Source: Pseudomonadota bacterium (GTDB lineage Bacteria > Desulfobacterota > Syntrophorhabdia > Syntrophorhabdales > Syntrophorhabdaceae). From it: a stretch of 64,000 bases of DNA. Below, in pieces: positions 8,531 through 15,240 of the stretch. A program made the position numbers and the translations under genes. The DNA lies in assembly GCA_026388315.1 (NCBI GenBank), contig JAPLKA010000055.1, positions 168,891 to 232,890 of the forward strand, written 5' to 3'. Below the pieces are notes generated by a model. That model did no database searches and was not told the origin of the DNA. It was given only the letters and a program-made list of their open reading frames with translations. How positions within the stretch are numbered: position 1 is the stretch's first letter; each line of letters begins with the position of its first letter.

Positions 8531-9256
8531 TTAACCCTTTAACGTATAATAGGTTTGCAGTTCTTCTGTATAATTGTCATTATCGTATATGTAAAGAGGT
8601 TTTTCAACCATAACTTCCATACCACCCTCTTTTATGAACTCAGCGAGGAAAAGATTTGCCCCTTCACCCTTCCTTGGATGGACAAATTTCAGCCTCTTTG
8701 GTTCAAGTTTATGCGATTTTGCAGCATGAATCAACTCACCAAGCCTTTTTGACGGATATATGGTATAAAAGCGTCCTCTCTTGAAGAGCAGTGATGATGC
8801 AACGGAAATAAGAGTTGAAAGGTCAAGCTGCGACTCATATCTTGCTATTAGTCTCGAAGATTGAGGGCTTTTTCTCCCTGTACTTTTTCTGGTATAGGGG
8901 GGGTTTGAGACAACCACGTGGAAGGGTGTTTTTTTTAATTCCTTTTCCATCAGTGTAATATCGCCATGTGTAAATTGTATATTCCCGAAATTATTTAAAG
9001 ATGCGTTTTTTTGGGCCACATCGAAGAGGTCTCCCTGGATTTCTATCCCAAGCATGCTGTTTTGGTAGCCTTTTTTTGACATATAGACAGGTATGATACC
9101 ACATCCGGAGCCAATATCCAATAATCTATCACCCCTTTTTAGGACAACAAAATTAGCAAGGAGGATTGCATCAATAGAGAATCTGTACCCGTTTTTCTTT
9201 TGAATGAGCTTTAACTCATCATTACAGAGAATATCGAGGGTTTCGTCAGCGGCCAC
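8531..9256 (-). CDS. tRNA1(Val) (adenine-N6)-methyltransferase-like protein (TrmN6 family)
   Basis: A SAM-dependent class I methyltransferase of about 241 residues. Seen: the family opening LKLIQKKNGYRFSIDAILLANF, the SAM-binding motif I LLDIGSGCGIIPVY, the acidic ligand in GIEIQGD, and the catalytic NPPY tetrad (VVSNPPYTRKSTGRKSP) expected for exocyclic amino-group methylation. Closest role: N6-methylation of A37 in tRNA(Val); the alternative is another NPPY methyltransferase. The frame is open to GTG 9301. The first 15 codons there overlap an 18-bp repeat also found at 63773-63790 and encode filler-like residues (QTNCQLPITN). GTG 9256 gives the length usual before the conserved block and is preferred. 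The gene ends 2 bases before the polyprenyl synthase. Confidence 0.82.
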   Translation of the reverse strand: MAADETLDILCNDELKLIQKKNGYRFSIDAILLANFVVLKRGDRLLDIGSGCGIIPVYMSKKGYQNSMLGIEIQGDLFDVAQKNASLNNFGNIQFTHGDITLMEKELKKTPFHVVVSNPPYTRKSTGRKSPQSSRLIARYESQLDLSTLISVASSLLFKRGRFYTIYPSKRLGELIHAAKSHKLEPKRLKFVHPRKGEGANLFLAEFIKEGGMEVMVEKPLYIYDNDNYTEELQTYYTLKG

Positions 9257-9284
9257 GTCAATATTCGTAATTGGTAATTGGCAG

Positions 9285-9302
9285 TTGGTTTGACTAATCA
9301 CG
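9285..9302. repeat. 18-bp dispersed repeat, copy 1
   Basis: ttggtttgactaatcacg occurs here and again, in the same orientation, at 63773-63790. In both places a related gtaattgg string lies just to the left. It overlaps the upstream alternative start (GTG 9301) of the methyltransferase gene. Confidence 0.7.
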
Positions 9303-9370
9303 TACAGTTTAATCCCGACAGCGGAGGGACATCACGATTTACGAATAACGGTCTTTTCTCCGAACTGTTT

Positions 9371-10591
9371 TCAGGCATACTTATAAAATACGAGACCTGT
9401 TAGTATCTTTGGATAAAAAAATGTGGATTTGGGTGGCATGAAGAGGCTGTTATCGGCGATACCCTTGACTTCCCGAACCGTTGTCGGCGGGAGAAAAACT
9501 GCGAGATCAATGGTGCCGTTTTTTAAGGAATCAATGGATTTGAATGGATCCTGTGTGAAGGAGATCTCTTCATCGCTTATGTTGAGAAGACGCTTTAGTG
9601 CCCCGGTATGAACTACATTTACTTTTAACGTTTTTAAACCCTCGTGGAGATCGCTATCCATTGGAATAGGAGTTTTTTCTTTCAGTACATAAAGGTTCTC
9701 TAAATCATCCTTTGAACAAAGCGCAAAGGCAAGGTTTGCTGATTCAGAAATATCTTTCAGGACCTTTTTGATTGAGTTGTCATCAATCAACGGATGCTTC
9801 TCGATTTCGCCGTGGCTCCCGATAGAATGTAACAGTTCTTGGATGCCTCTGCTGGCATTGAACTTGATAATCCTGTGGTACGGGAGGATTACAATGCCAC
9901 TCGAATACATGTTGGTCAAATAGAGCGGAACGTAAGGGATGTTGAGTTTATATGAAACGTCGAGGCGGTGGTGGCCGTCCGCAATATAAATATTCCTTTC
10001 ATCCATAAGCGCTAAAAGCCTTTTAATCTCATCACTATCGGTCATCCTGTAAAAGCGGTTACGGATGGCTTGTTCATCGATGAAGTCATACATTATGTCT
10101 TTTCGGGCGTTCACGAGTATATCTTCCATCTCGTCGTTTTTATCTTCATACAGACCAAAAATAAGGCTTGTGTACGTTTTTAATGTTGTGATAAGACGCT
10201 CTCTATCTTCTTTTGCCTTCTTTCTCGTTTCTTCGTGTGTAAGGATGCGGTTCCTGTCAAGTTTGTTGAGGGCAATAAATCCCCTTCTCAGGCATAAGGT
10301 TCCTTCTGCATCAAACTCCTGTTCGTTCACGTATACAGTGTCTTTGCTGTCCAACTCCAGCACCCCTTTGCGTAACCATTCATCCATTGTGTTTTTGGCG
10401 GCATTGTATTTGTCCATGGAAGGAAGAGATTGCGGAAGCTCAAGCCTGATGGCATTAAACTTGTTCCTTTTGTAATAAGACCTTGCATCTGAGACGACAT
10501 CATACGGAGGACAGACACAGGAGGCAATATCACCGATCTTTTCTTTGTTGTAAACGATTCCTCTGAATGGTTTGGTATACAGTTCCGGCAT
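9371..10591 (-). CDS. DUF1015 family protein
   Basis: A protein of about 406 residues of the conserved DUF1015 family, found in many anaerobes and Desulfobacterota; its reaction is not established. Typical family features are visible: the opening YTKPFRGIVYN...IASCVCPPYDVVS, FIALNKLD..RILTHEETRKKAKEDRERL and IADGHHRLDVSYKL, a highly conserved His-Arg segment that looks catalytic or ligand-binding. The C-terminus has TQDPFKSIDSLKNGTIDLAVFLPPTTV. It is predicted soluble, without a signal peptide. The frame is open to TTG 10627, but ATG 10591 gives the family's usual N-terminus. It is the first gene of the leftward group DUF1015-methyltransferase-polyprenyl synthase. Confidence 0.85.
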   Translation of the reverse strand: MPELYTKPFRGIVYNKEKIGDIASCVCPPYDVVSDARSYYKRNKFNAIRLELPQSLPSMDKYNAAKNTMDEWLRKGVLELDSKDTVYVNEQEFDAEGTLCLRRGFIALNKLDRNRILTHEETRKKAKEDRERLITTLKTYTSLIFGLYEDKNDEMEDILVNARKDIMYDFIDEQAIRNRFYRMTDSDEIKRLLALMDERNIYIADGHHRLDVSYKLNIPYVPLYLTNMYSSGIVILPYHRIIKFNASRGIQELLHSIGSHGEIEKHPLIDDNSIKKVLKDISESANLAFALCSKDDLENLYVLKEKTPIPMDSDLHEGLKTLKVNVVHTGALKRLLNISDEEISFTQDPFKSIDSLKNGTIDLAVFLPPTTVREVKGIADNSLFMPPKSTFFYPKILTGLVFYKYA

Positions 10592-10667
10592 GTTGAATTT
10601 GTTAACATACGCCCCGGGGAATGTCAAAAGGTTTTAGAGGCGCAATCCTGCTTGTACGATGAATGTC

Positions 10668-10696
10668 TTGACATACAATCGGCAATTATGTTTAAA
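10668..10696 (+). promoter_or_regulatory. Sigma70-type promoter of tRNA-Phe
   Basis: A perfect TTGACA (-35, 10668-10673), a 17-base spacer and TTTAAA (-10, 10691-10696) lie 11 bases before the tRNA. The -10 is weak, but spacing and position fit a stable-RNA promoter. Confidence 0.6.
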
Positions 10697-10707
10697 ATAA
10701 ACATTGT

Positions 10708-10780
10708 GCCGAGGTAGCTCAGTCGGTAGAGCAGGGGACTGAAAATCCCCGTGTCGGCGGTTCAATTCCGTCCCTCGGCA
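10708..10780 (+). tRNA. tRNA-Phe (anticodon GAA)
   Basis: A complete 73-base cloverleaf: acceptor GCCGAGG/CCTCGGC, D arm GCTC...GAGC, anticodon stem GGGGA/TCCCC with loop CTGAAAA (anticodon GAA), a 5-base variable loop, T arm GGCGG TTCAATT CCGTC, and discriminator A. CCA is not encoded. Its 3' part (from base 29 on) is duplicated exactly at 14961-15005, which marks it as the integration site of a mobile element. Confidence 0.97.
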
Positions 10781-10790
10781 CTTTAATCTC
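10736..10790 (+). repeat. attL: 55-bp direct repeat inside tRNA-Phe
   Basis: Left copy of the 55-bp exact repeat. It starts in the 5' side of the anticodon stem, runs through the tRNA 3' end and 10 bases beyond. The toxin gene's stop codon begins 2 bases after it. Confidence 0.85.
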
Positions 10791-10791
10791 A

Positions 10792-11130
10792 TTAAGTTCC
10801 TCTTTTATCTTCTTCCTTTTGGACGATTCCCTTCAACCTTTTTACTGCAAGTCGGTACACTTCTTCTTTGTCTCTTCTTCCTATACCAACAATCTCGACG
10901 ACTTCAATCTGCTCTCCAATGAGGTGATACACAATCCTGTAGGCTTTCTTTGCCACATATATTTTGTAATAGCCGGTAAGGTCAAGGCCGAATTTATTTC
11001 CCAGCGGGTTCCCAAGGAAAGGGTTTTCCTGTAAGGCAATAGCCTTTTTTATAACCTGAGTCCTGATTGATTTATCGAGGCCTTTGAGGTCATTATGGGC
11101 ATCTTTTGTAAATATGACTTTATAGGCCAT
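10792..11130 (-). CDS. RelE/ParE-superfamily toxin
   Basis: A 112-residue toxin of the RelE/ParE fold. Seen: the opening YKVIFTKDAHNDLKGLDKSIRTQVIKKAIAL, the core GNKFGLDLTGYYKIYVAKKAYRIVYHLIGEQIEVVEIVGIGRRDKEEVY with the R-I-VY-L and V.V..IG.R.. strands typical of RelE mRNA interferases, and a basic C-terminus. RelE members cleave mRNA on the ribosome, while ParE members poison gyrase; the sequence does not decide between them. Its start overlaps the antitoxin gene by 11 bases, the normal antitoxin-first layout. The stop codon lies directly against the left attachment repeat, so the pair is the leftmost cargo of the island and may stabilise it. Confidence 0.85.
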   Translation of the reverse strand: MAYKVIFTKDAHNDLKGLDKSIRTQVIKKAIALQENPFLGNPLGNKFGLDLTGYYKIYVAKKAYRIVYHLIGEQIEVVEIVGIGRRDKEEVYRLAVKRLKGIVQKEEDKRGT

Positions 11131-11404
11131 AACGTTCCCTTATTTCTTCAAGGGTTACGCTCTGAGAAGAATCATGGTGTTTCATGCGTTGTTGTACCAT
11201 CTCATATATCTCGAAGTGCTCAAGAACCTCTTCCAGCTCTTTTAAGGTAGAATATTCATCAGGCGATACCATAACGGCTGCAACCTCATTATTTCTCAGA
11301 ACAAAGAGCGGTTCTTTCGTATCCGAGACGTCACGCAACTTTTGGGTAAGTTCTCTCTGTAGTCGGGTTACGGAAATCATCTTGTTCGTGTTAACCAGCA
11401 TCAT
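11120..11404 (-). CDS. Phd/YefM-type antitoxin
   Basis: An antitoxin of about 94 residues. The N-terminal half (KMISVTRLQRELTQKLRDVSDTKEPLFVLRNNEVAAVMVSPDEYSTLKELEEVLEH) matches the Phd/YefM DNA-binding fold: an ISVT.LQR.....L..V..T.EP..V.RN...AAVM...EY pattern. The C-terminal tail would neutralise the RelE-like toxin encoded next. The frame is open further upstream, but GGAGGTG at 11407-11413 sets the start at ATG 11404 or the adjacent ATG 11401. A consensus promoter lies 23 bases upstream and contains an inverted repeat, consistent with the autorepression known for this family. Confidence 0.85.
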   Translation of the reverse strand: MMLVNTNKMISVTRLQRELTQKLRDVSDTKEPLFVLRNNEVAAVMVSPDEYSTLKELEEVLEHFEIYEMVQQRMKHHDSSQSVTLEEIRERYGL

Positions 11405-11426
11405 TACACCTCCATATATAATTACT

Positions 11427-11454
11427 ATTATACATGGAATAATATGTATGTCAA
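11427..11454 (-). promoter_or_regulatory. Consensus promoter and operator of the toxin-antitoxin pair
   Basis: On the minus strand a perfect TTGACA (11454-11449), a 16-base spacer and a perfect TATAAT (11432-11427) precede the antitoxin start. An ATACAT...ATGTAT inverted repeat lies between the two boxes, a likely operator for the antitoxin. Confidence 0.75.
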
Positions 11455-11463
11455 GGGGTATCT

Positions 11464-11589
11464 TCACTTGAGTTTCCTGACTGCCTTGGTAATCGCAGGT
11501 TCACTGACTTTAAAATATCGTGAACGTGATGCTTGGGTTGCTCCGCTTGATAACATTTCTTTTAATTCATCGAGATTGATTCTTCCCAT
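11464..11589 (-). CDS. 41-residue helix-turn-helix protein (small or truncated)
   Basis: A short gene just upstream of the antitoxin promoter. The product is MGRINLDELKEML followed by SSGATQASRSRYFKVSEPAITKAVRKLK in outline. The pattern LDELKEML-G-TQ---YF-VS--AI-KA-RKL is that of a helix-turn-helix module in small regulators where TQxxIAxxFxVSxxAxSKA is usual. Good translation signals are present: AAGGAG at 11600-11605 is 10 bases before ATG 11589 (ATG 11598 is an alternative but too close). It is either a complete mini-regulator or the surviving N-terminus of a larger one. An 11-codon frame with a very strong ribosome binding site (TAAGGAGG) precedes it at 11645-11610. Confidence 0.55.
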   Translation of the reverse strand: MGRINLDELKEMLSSGATQASRSRYFKVSEPAITKAVRKLK

Positions 11590-11657
11590 TAATGACATCT
11601 CCTTTCTGTTCACCTTTTATGTGGAATCTTTTGAACATTTGCCATTATCGTGCCTCC

Positions 11658-11677
11658 TTACCGTATCGTTACGGTAA
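11658..11677. promoter_or_regulatory. 20-bp palindromic operator-like site
   Basis: TTACCGT-N6-ACGGTAA is a perfect 7-bp-arm palindrome that overlaps the ribosome binding site of the tiny leftward frame. A second inverted pair, ATCGTT (11665-11670) and AACGAT (11681-11686), is interleaved. The form resembles a phage-repressor operator. The regulator may be the 41-residue HTH protein. Confidence 0.5.
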
Positions 11678-11762
11678 GTAAACGATAGTTTTATTGCTTT
11701 GGTCTATGGAATCAAAAAGCGGGGTTTTTCAGGCACAAAGTTATATTAATGATTGTGGTAGT

Positions 11763-12659
11763 TTAGCGGTTATACGAAGCGAAGCGGCTATAAATACGAT
11801 ATATTTCTGTTAAGTTTTCAATGTTGATATTTTTATCTTCGGACACTTTGTTAATGGCCTCGTCTAATGGAAGCATTGGACAATTAAAATTGTAATCCGG
11901 GTAAATATATGCTTCATGACGATAGTGAGGAAAAGAAATTGCCCCTGTTGTTAGTAGTTCAACTTGCCAATAAAGGGATAGTTCCCTAAGAAATTGTTCT
12001 TTATATTTTTTAGAAATGGTTATGCCTTTTGTCGGGAAAAAATATTCAAACCTCAAATTTGCCTCTGTGGTTTTTACATCGTCTTCCAGTGCTTTTAGCC
12101 CATAATATATTTTCTGAAAGGCATCCCAGCCTTTGCAAGAGATACCCAGTTTTTTATAATCTTCTCTCGTCAGATTATTTATAGCCTCTTCAACAGTAAG
12201 CCCTTTCAGCCTCGCATCTTCAATGTATCGGTAAACTACCAAGTTATCAAAGTCATAGCCAACACCGGGATTGCCTCGGCTATCGATATATGCTGTAAAT
12301 AGCTTTTTTAATTTAGCTTTAGATTGTTTTGTGCCTTCGGCCTTCCATTTCTCAATCTGCTTAATTACCCACGATTGGTCTTGATTCTGACCAGCAACGT
12401 TGTTATCCGAATAGCAAGTTAAAATCCCGGTGTCAATTTTCCACACTTCCCGGAAACAATGTTCGTTACTTTTCACAAATTCATAGATAGCGTTCTCATC
12501 ACCGGCAAGAAACCTCTCTTGATAATGCAACGATTGTTCTATAAATCGTGTTACCCTGTACGCCTCCAAGTCGGCTTCGCTGTATAATGCCCAGCCTTCG
12601 GGTAGTTCGGGATAATAGTTCTTGATGGTAAAACGAGGGTCTTTCTTCTTCTTTGCCAT
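11763..12659 (-). CDS. Uncharacterised 298-residue cytoplasmic protein (island cargo)
   Basis: I do not recognise this protein. It is 298 residues, soluble, without signal peptide or membrane segment, with a Lys-rich N-terminus (MAKKKKDPRF). It is rich in aromatic residues and charged helices. Segments that may be conserved are FREVWKIDTGILTCYSDNN (about 70-88), NPGVGYDFDNLVVYRYIEDARLKGLTVEEAINNL (about 130-163) and ISFPHYRHEAYIYPDYNFNCPMLPLDEAI near the C-terminus. No nuclease, helicase, methyltransferase or nucleotide-binding motif could be identified. ATG 12659 lies 11 bases after AAGGGG. It lies alone between the toxin-antitoxin/HTH group and the TPR gene, all on one strand inside the tRNA-Phe island. 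Confidence 0.7.
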   Translation of the reverse strand: MAKKKKDPRFTIKNYYPELPEGWALYSEADLEAYRVTRFIEQSLHYQERFLAGDENAIYEFVKSNEHCFREVWKIDTGILTCYSDNNVAGQNQDQSWVIKQIEKWKAEGTKQSKAKLKKLFTAYIDSRGNPGVGYDFDNLVVYRYIEDARLKGLTVEEAINNLTREDYKKLGISCKGWDAFQKIYYGLKALEDDVKTTEANLRFEYFFPTKGITISKKYKEQFLRELSLYWQVELLTTGAISFPHYRHEAYIYPDYNFNCPMLPLDEAINKVSEDKNINIENLTEIYRIYSRFASYNR

Positions 12660-12851
12660 TTACGTTCTGCCCCTTTAGCAGTTCCTTTTTTATTCAAGGA
12701 AAAGGCGGGCAAGGTTCCCGTCCTTGTCACTTGGCCTGGCTATCTTTTGAAATTTCTATGCTTGCAATTTCAAAAACATCAATGAGTTCTTACCTCTCAT
12801 CCATGCCCGCGATAGGTGCGTTCAGGATTGTACAAACAAGGTAATTTTCGC
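12660..12851. other. Gap inside the island without a supported gene
   Basis: 192 bases between the unknown protein and the TPR gene. On the minus strand a 20-codon frame between two stops (reading ELIDVFEIASIEISKDSQAK) looks protein-like and could be the tail of a lost gene. It has no start, and nothing else is visible. Confidence 0.4.
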
Positions 12852-14204
12852 TTAACGGCAATCCCCCTTCCTTTTTGCCAATTCGTATAACTTGCAATCC
12901 CCCAAACTACACGCCTTTTGAGCGTCACTGCATCCACGGGTGGTATTGCCCATAAGCAAATATGCATACCCCCTGTTGTTATATGCCCCGGCATCATCTG
13001 GGTTGAGACGGATAGCCTCGTTGTAATCTTCTATTGCTCGCTGGGGTTGGCGGAGTTTCAAGTATGCATTCCCTCGATTATAGTATGCATTGGCATTGTC
13101 CGGTTTGAGACGGATGGACTCATTAAAATCCTCGATTGCTCTCTGGTGCTGACCAAGGCCATGGTATGCATTCCCTCGGTTTAAGTAGGCAGCGGCATAA
13201 TCCGGTTTGAGACGGATAGCCTCGTTAAAGTCTTGAATTGCCCGCTGGTGCTGACCAAGCTTCCCGTATGCTGACCCCCGGTTGGAGTATGCAATCGCAA
13301 CGTCAGGTTTGAGGCGAATGGACTCGTTGAAATCTGTAATTGACTGCTGGTACTGACCGAGACTCAAGTATGCCAACCCCCGGTTGTAGTATGCCTTGGC
13401 ATCATCAGGTTCAAGCCGGACAGCCTCGTTACAATCTTCAATTGCATGCTGGTGCTGACCAAGGGCGCTGTATGCTACCCCCCGGTTGTTGTACGCCACG
13501 GCAAAGTCAGGTTTGAGGCGGATGGCATTATTCAGGTATTCAATAGCTTTTTTGGGGTTAGAGAATTTTTCGTCCTGCCAGAGTGCTGAGGCTTTATAAA
13601 ACCAGTCCACCGCTGTGAGCCCCTGGGATGCCTCCTGAAATTGCCTCTTCAAATCGTCGCTGCTTTTGTTCTGTGCCATTAGGCGCAGGTTTTCCACTTC
13701 CAGTTTAGTTATCTTGTCCAGATATTCCTTCTCTTTTATCCTGGCCTGATTGAGGTCATTCAGGTGTTTTCTGTCTTCCAAAAGTTTCTTGACTCTCGCT
13801 TCCAGAAAGGACGTATCAACAACCACTTCGACCACGACTTCAATGCCTTTGACGTTCCCGCTGACATAGTTCTTTTCTGATACAACCTCAGTTTTCAAGA
13901 CACCTGCCGACAAGGCGAGAATCTCATCTTTCTCTACACGAAAGTCTTTAACAACAGCGAGACTTTCCACGTAAACCCCTGCCTTTTCCAAGGCTTCACG
14001 TTTTGCTCTTGCTACTGCGGCAATACGTGCATCATCGGCTGACCTACTGCCTCCGAATTGTTCTTTGACGGTGCGGGTGATGGTTTGAATCTCTCCCCTG
14101 ACAGGGAAAGGGATAAGGCTCAGCATAACCGCCATGATAACAGCAAAACAGAAGAAGGAACATACCTGAATAGTTGGAATATACTTTGAAACTGTACTTC
14201 TCAT
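12852..14204 (-). CDS. Exported TPR-repeat protein
   Basis: A 450-residue protein. Residues 1-37 look like a signal peptide ending at PVRGE. About 38-135 is a domain with AVARAKREALEKAGVYVES and EVVVEVVVDT, resembling the LPP20/FlgT-type N-terminal modules of exported proteins. About 136-195 is a coiled coil (LLEDRKHLNDLNQARIKEKEYLDKITKLE). From about 200 to 434 there are six to seven 34-residue TPR units of the form AYNNRGxAYxxLGQHQRAIEDFNEAIRLKPDxA. The C-terminus holds four cysteines (GCSDAQKACSLGDCKLYELAKRKGDC). At DNA level the units form strongly similar 102-bp repeats, pointing to recent internal duplication. TPRs mediate protein binding; the partner is unknown. It is cargo of the tRNA-Phe island. 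Confidence 0.8.
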   Translation of the reverse strand: MRSTVSKYIPTIQVCSFFCFAVIMAVMLSLIPFPVRGEIQTITRTVKEQFGGSRSADDARIAAVARAKREALEKAGVYVESLAVVKDFRVEKDEILALSAGVLKTEVVSEKNYVSGNVKGIEVVVEVVVDTSFLEARVKKLLEDRKHLNDLNQARIKEKEYLDKITKLEVENLRLMAQNKSSDDLKRQFQEASQGLTAVDWFYKASALWQDEKFSNPKKAIEYLNNAIRLKPDFAVAYNNRGVAYSALGQHQHAIEDCNEAVRLEPDDAKAYYNRGLAYLSLGQYQQSITDFNESIRLKPDVAIAYSNRGSAYGKLGQHQRAIQDFNEAIRLKPDYAAAYLNRGNAYHGLGQHQRAIEDFNESIRLKPDNANAYYNRGNAYLKLRQPQRAIEDYNEAIRLNPDDAGAYNNRGYAYLLMGNTTRGCSDAQKACSLGDCKLYELAKRKGDCR

Positions 14205-14253
14205 ATCGCCCCCCGTGCATCCCTATTTATTTAAGGGTTCCGGCCTTGTCGCT

Positions 14254-14688
14254 CTACAGAAGCATCCCTTGAATATATTTTACACCTGTTTCGTCATTTT
14301 TCCGTTCACTTTTTAATTCAATGAAGAAATTAATTTTATTTTTTCTCAGCTTGTATTGGTCAAAAATGATTGCAGCGATAATACCAACAATGATTACGAC
14401 CGCAATAATGTTAATAGTGTTTTCGTTAAAACTATATGGAGAAGCTGCAATTGTTGGAACCGAAGCAGTAACTGGCGCTGAAACATCTGCTGAGCGCTTT
14501 GAGGTTAACACCCATACTACAATCATAAAAATAACAAAAAGAATGGCGGCTGCAATTGCTAACATTACGGCCCCGATTAATAACAAACCCAGCAGTTTAC
14601 GTGCAGTTTCATTGGCAAGAACAAGGATGAGAAGGAGTATGGCGATAATGTAAATCATGGCTCCCATCCAAATATTTTCAAATGGCAC
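14254..14688 (-). CDS. Small membrane protein of unknown function
   Basis: A protein of up to 144 residues with three probable membrane helices. The first two lie close together (IYIIAILLLILVLANE, LLGLLLIGAVMLAIAAAILFVIFMIVVWVL). A Ser/Ala/Pro-rich loop (SADVSAPVTASVPTIAAS) and a third helix (INIIAVVIIVGIIAAIIFDQY) follow, with a basic cytoplasmic tail. I do not recognise a family. The frame opens with GTG 14688; ATG 14667 and ATG 14658 are alternatives, and the latter is preceded by GGGAG. It lies 49 bases upstream of the TPR gene on the same strand and may be expressed with it. It is the rightmost gene of the island. Confidence 0.65.
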   Translation of the reverse strand: MPFENIWMGAMIYIIAILLLILVLANETARKLLGLLLIGAVMLAIAAAILFVIFMIVVWVLTSKRSADVSAPVTASVPTIAASPYSFNENTINIIAVVIIVGIIAAIIFDQYKLRKNKINFFIELKSERKNDETGVKYIQGMLL

Positions 14689-14960
14689 CTCTTTATTTCA
14701 TCTTACAACACGAAACGATGTACTTCAATCTTTTCATTGTATTACACCCTATAATATCTATAAGAAAACCCCGCCTATTTCTAAGCGGGGCCTTGTGTGT
14801 TGCCGATATTTTTATGTGCCTAAAATGTGCCCAAGCCTACCAAAAACCACCTCATTTTGACTCACGGCAACCAAAAGAGAAAAATTCACATTCTCTTTTA
14901 ATATTATCAAATTATCAATCATTTCAAAAAGGTTAACACCTTGAAAATATTGACTTTTCA
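14689..14960. other. Intergenic end of the island
   Basis: 272 bases holding a leftward terminator (14761-14790) and, next to the right attachment repeat, A+T-rich sequence with a TGAAAA...TTTTCA inverted pair at 14942-14960. This could be an integrase arm site. No integrase gene was found here. Confidence 0.5.
14761..14790 (-). terminator. Rho-independent terminator, leftward
   Basis: CCCCGC (14769-14774) pairs with GCGGGG (14785-14790) around a 10-base loop; on the minus strand the stem is followed by TTTTCTTA. It would stop leftward transcription entering from the attR side before the small membrane protein gene. Confidence 0.7.
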
Positions 14961-15015
14961 GGACTGAAAATCCCCGTGTCGGCGGTTCAATTCCGTCCCT
15001 CGGCACTTTAATCTC
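14961..15015 (+). repeat. attR: 55-bp copy of the tRNA-Phe 3' end
   Basis: Right copy of the exact 55-bp repeat. It contains tRNA-Phe bases from position 29 to the discriminator plus 10 downstream bases, but no 5' half, so it is not a functional tRNA. Identity stops sharply on both sides. Confidence 0.88.
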
Positions 15016-15101
15016 TAAGGGTCAAATTCCCCGAAGCTGGCTTCGAATAACATGTCTGACTGCAACTCTTTTTTCAATAATATCTTTTATGCAGCATCAC
15101 G

Positions 15102-15240
15102 TTACGGTTCTCTGCTCTTATAAACAACATGGACAATAAGGAGCAGTTTTTTCATTGCCGCAATAACTGCCCTCCCGGAAGAAGTTGTTAAAACTGTTTT
15201 AACGATTGGTGAAATTGTCGTAAAGTCAATAATGGCGGTA
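15102..15240 (-). pseudogene. Possible C-terminal remnant of an IS110-type transposase
   Basis: On the minus strand a reading frame ends with SPIVKTVLTTSSGRAVIAAMKKLLLIVHVVYKSREP and a stop. The pattern P-IK.....GRAVIA.MKKLL-I-H-V-KSREP resembles the conserved last 30-40 residues of IS110/IS116-family transposases. Only this tail is present; upstream the frame runs into the HD-domain gene. It would be a decayed insertion sequence next to the island boundary. The resemblance is from memory of the family and is weak. Confidence 0.35.

Larger units (their letters stand above)
10736..15015. mobile_element. Integrase-less genomic island in tRNA-Phe (about 4.2 kb)
   Basis: Two perfect 55-bp direct repeats, 10736-10790 (inside and just past tRNA-Phe) and 14961-15015, enclose a segment whose excised circle would be 4,225 bp. 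This is the usual footprint of a tyrosine-integrase element that uses a tRNA 3' end as attB and restores the tRNA. All genes inside read leftward: toxin, antitoxin, a 41-residue HTH protein, a 298-residue unknown, a TPR protein and a small membrane protein. No integrase, excisionase or replication gene is visible. It is therefore either a decayed element kept by its toxin-antitoxin pair or a satellite mobilised in trans. The segment also carries a phage-operator-like palindrome (11658-11677). Confidence 0.78.

Noticed and set aside
14812..15006. Minus-strand frame of 64 codons beginning PRDGIEPPTRGFSV
   Set aside because: The first 16 residues are just the reverse complement of the tRNA-Phe 3' end in attR. 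This peptide is a common artefact beside tRNA attachment sites. The rest shows no integrase motif.
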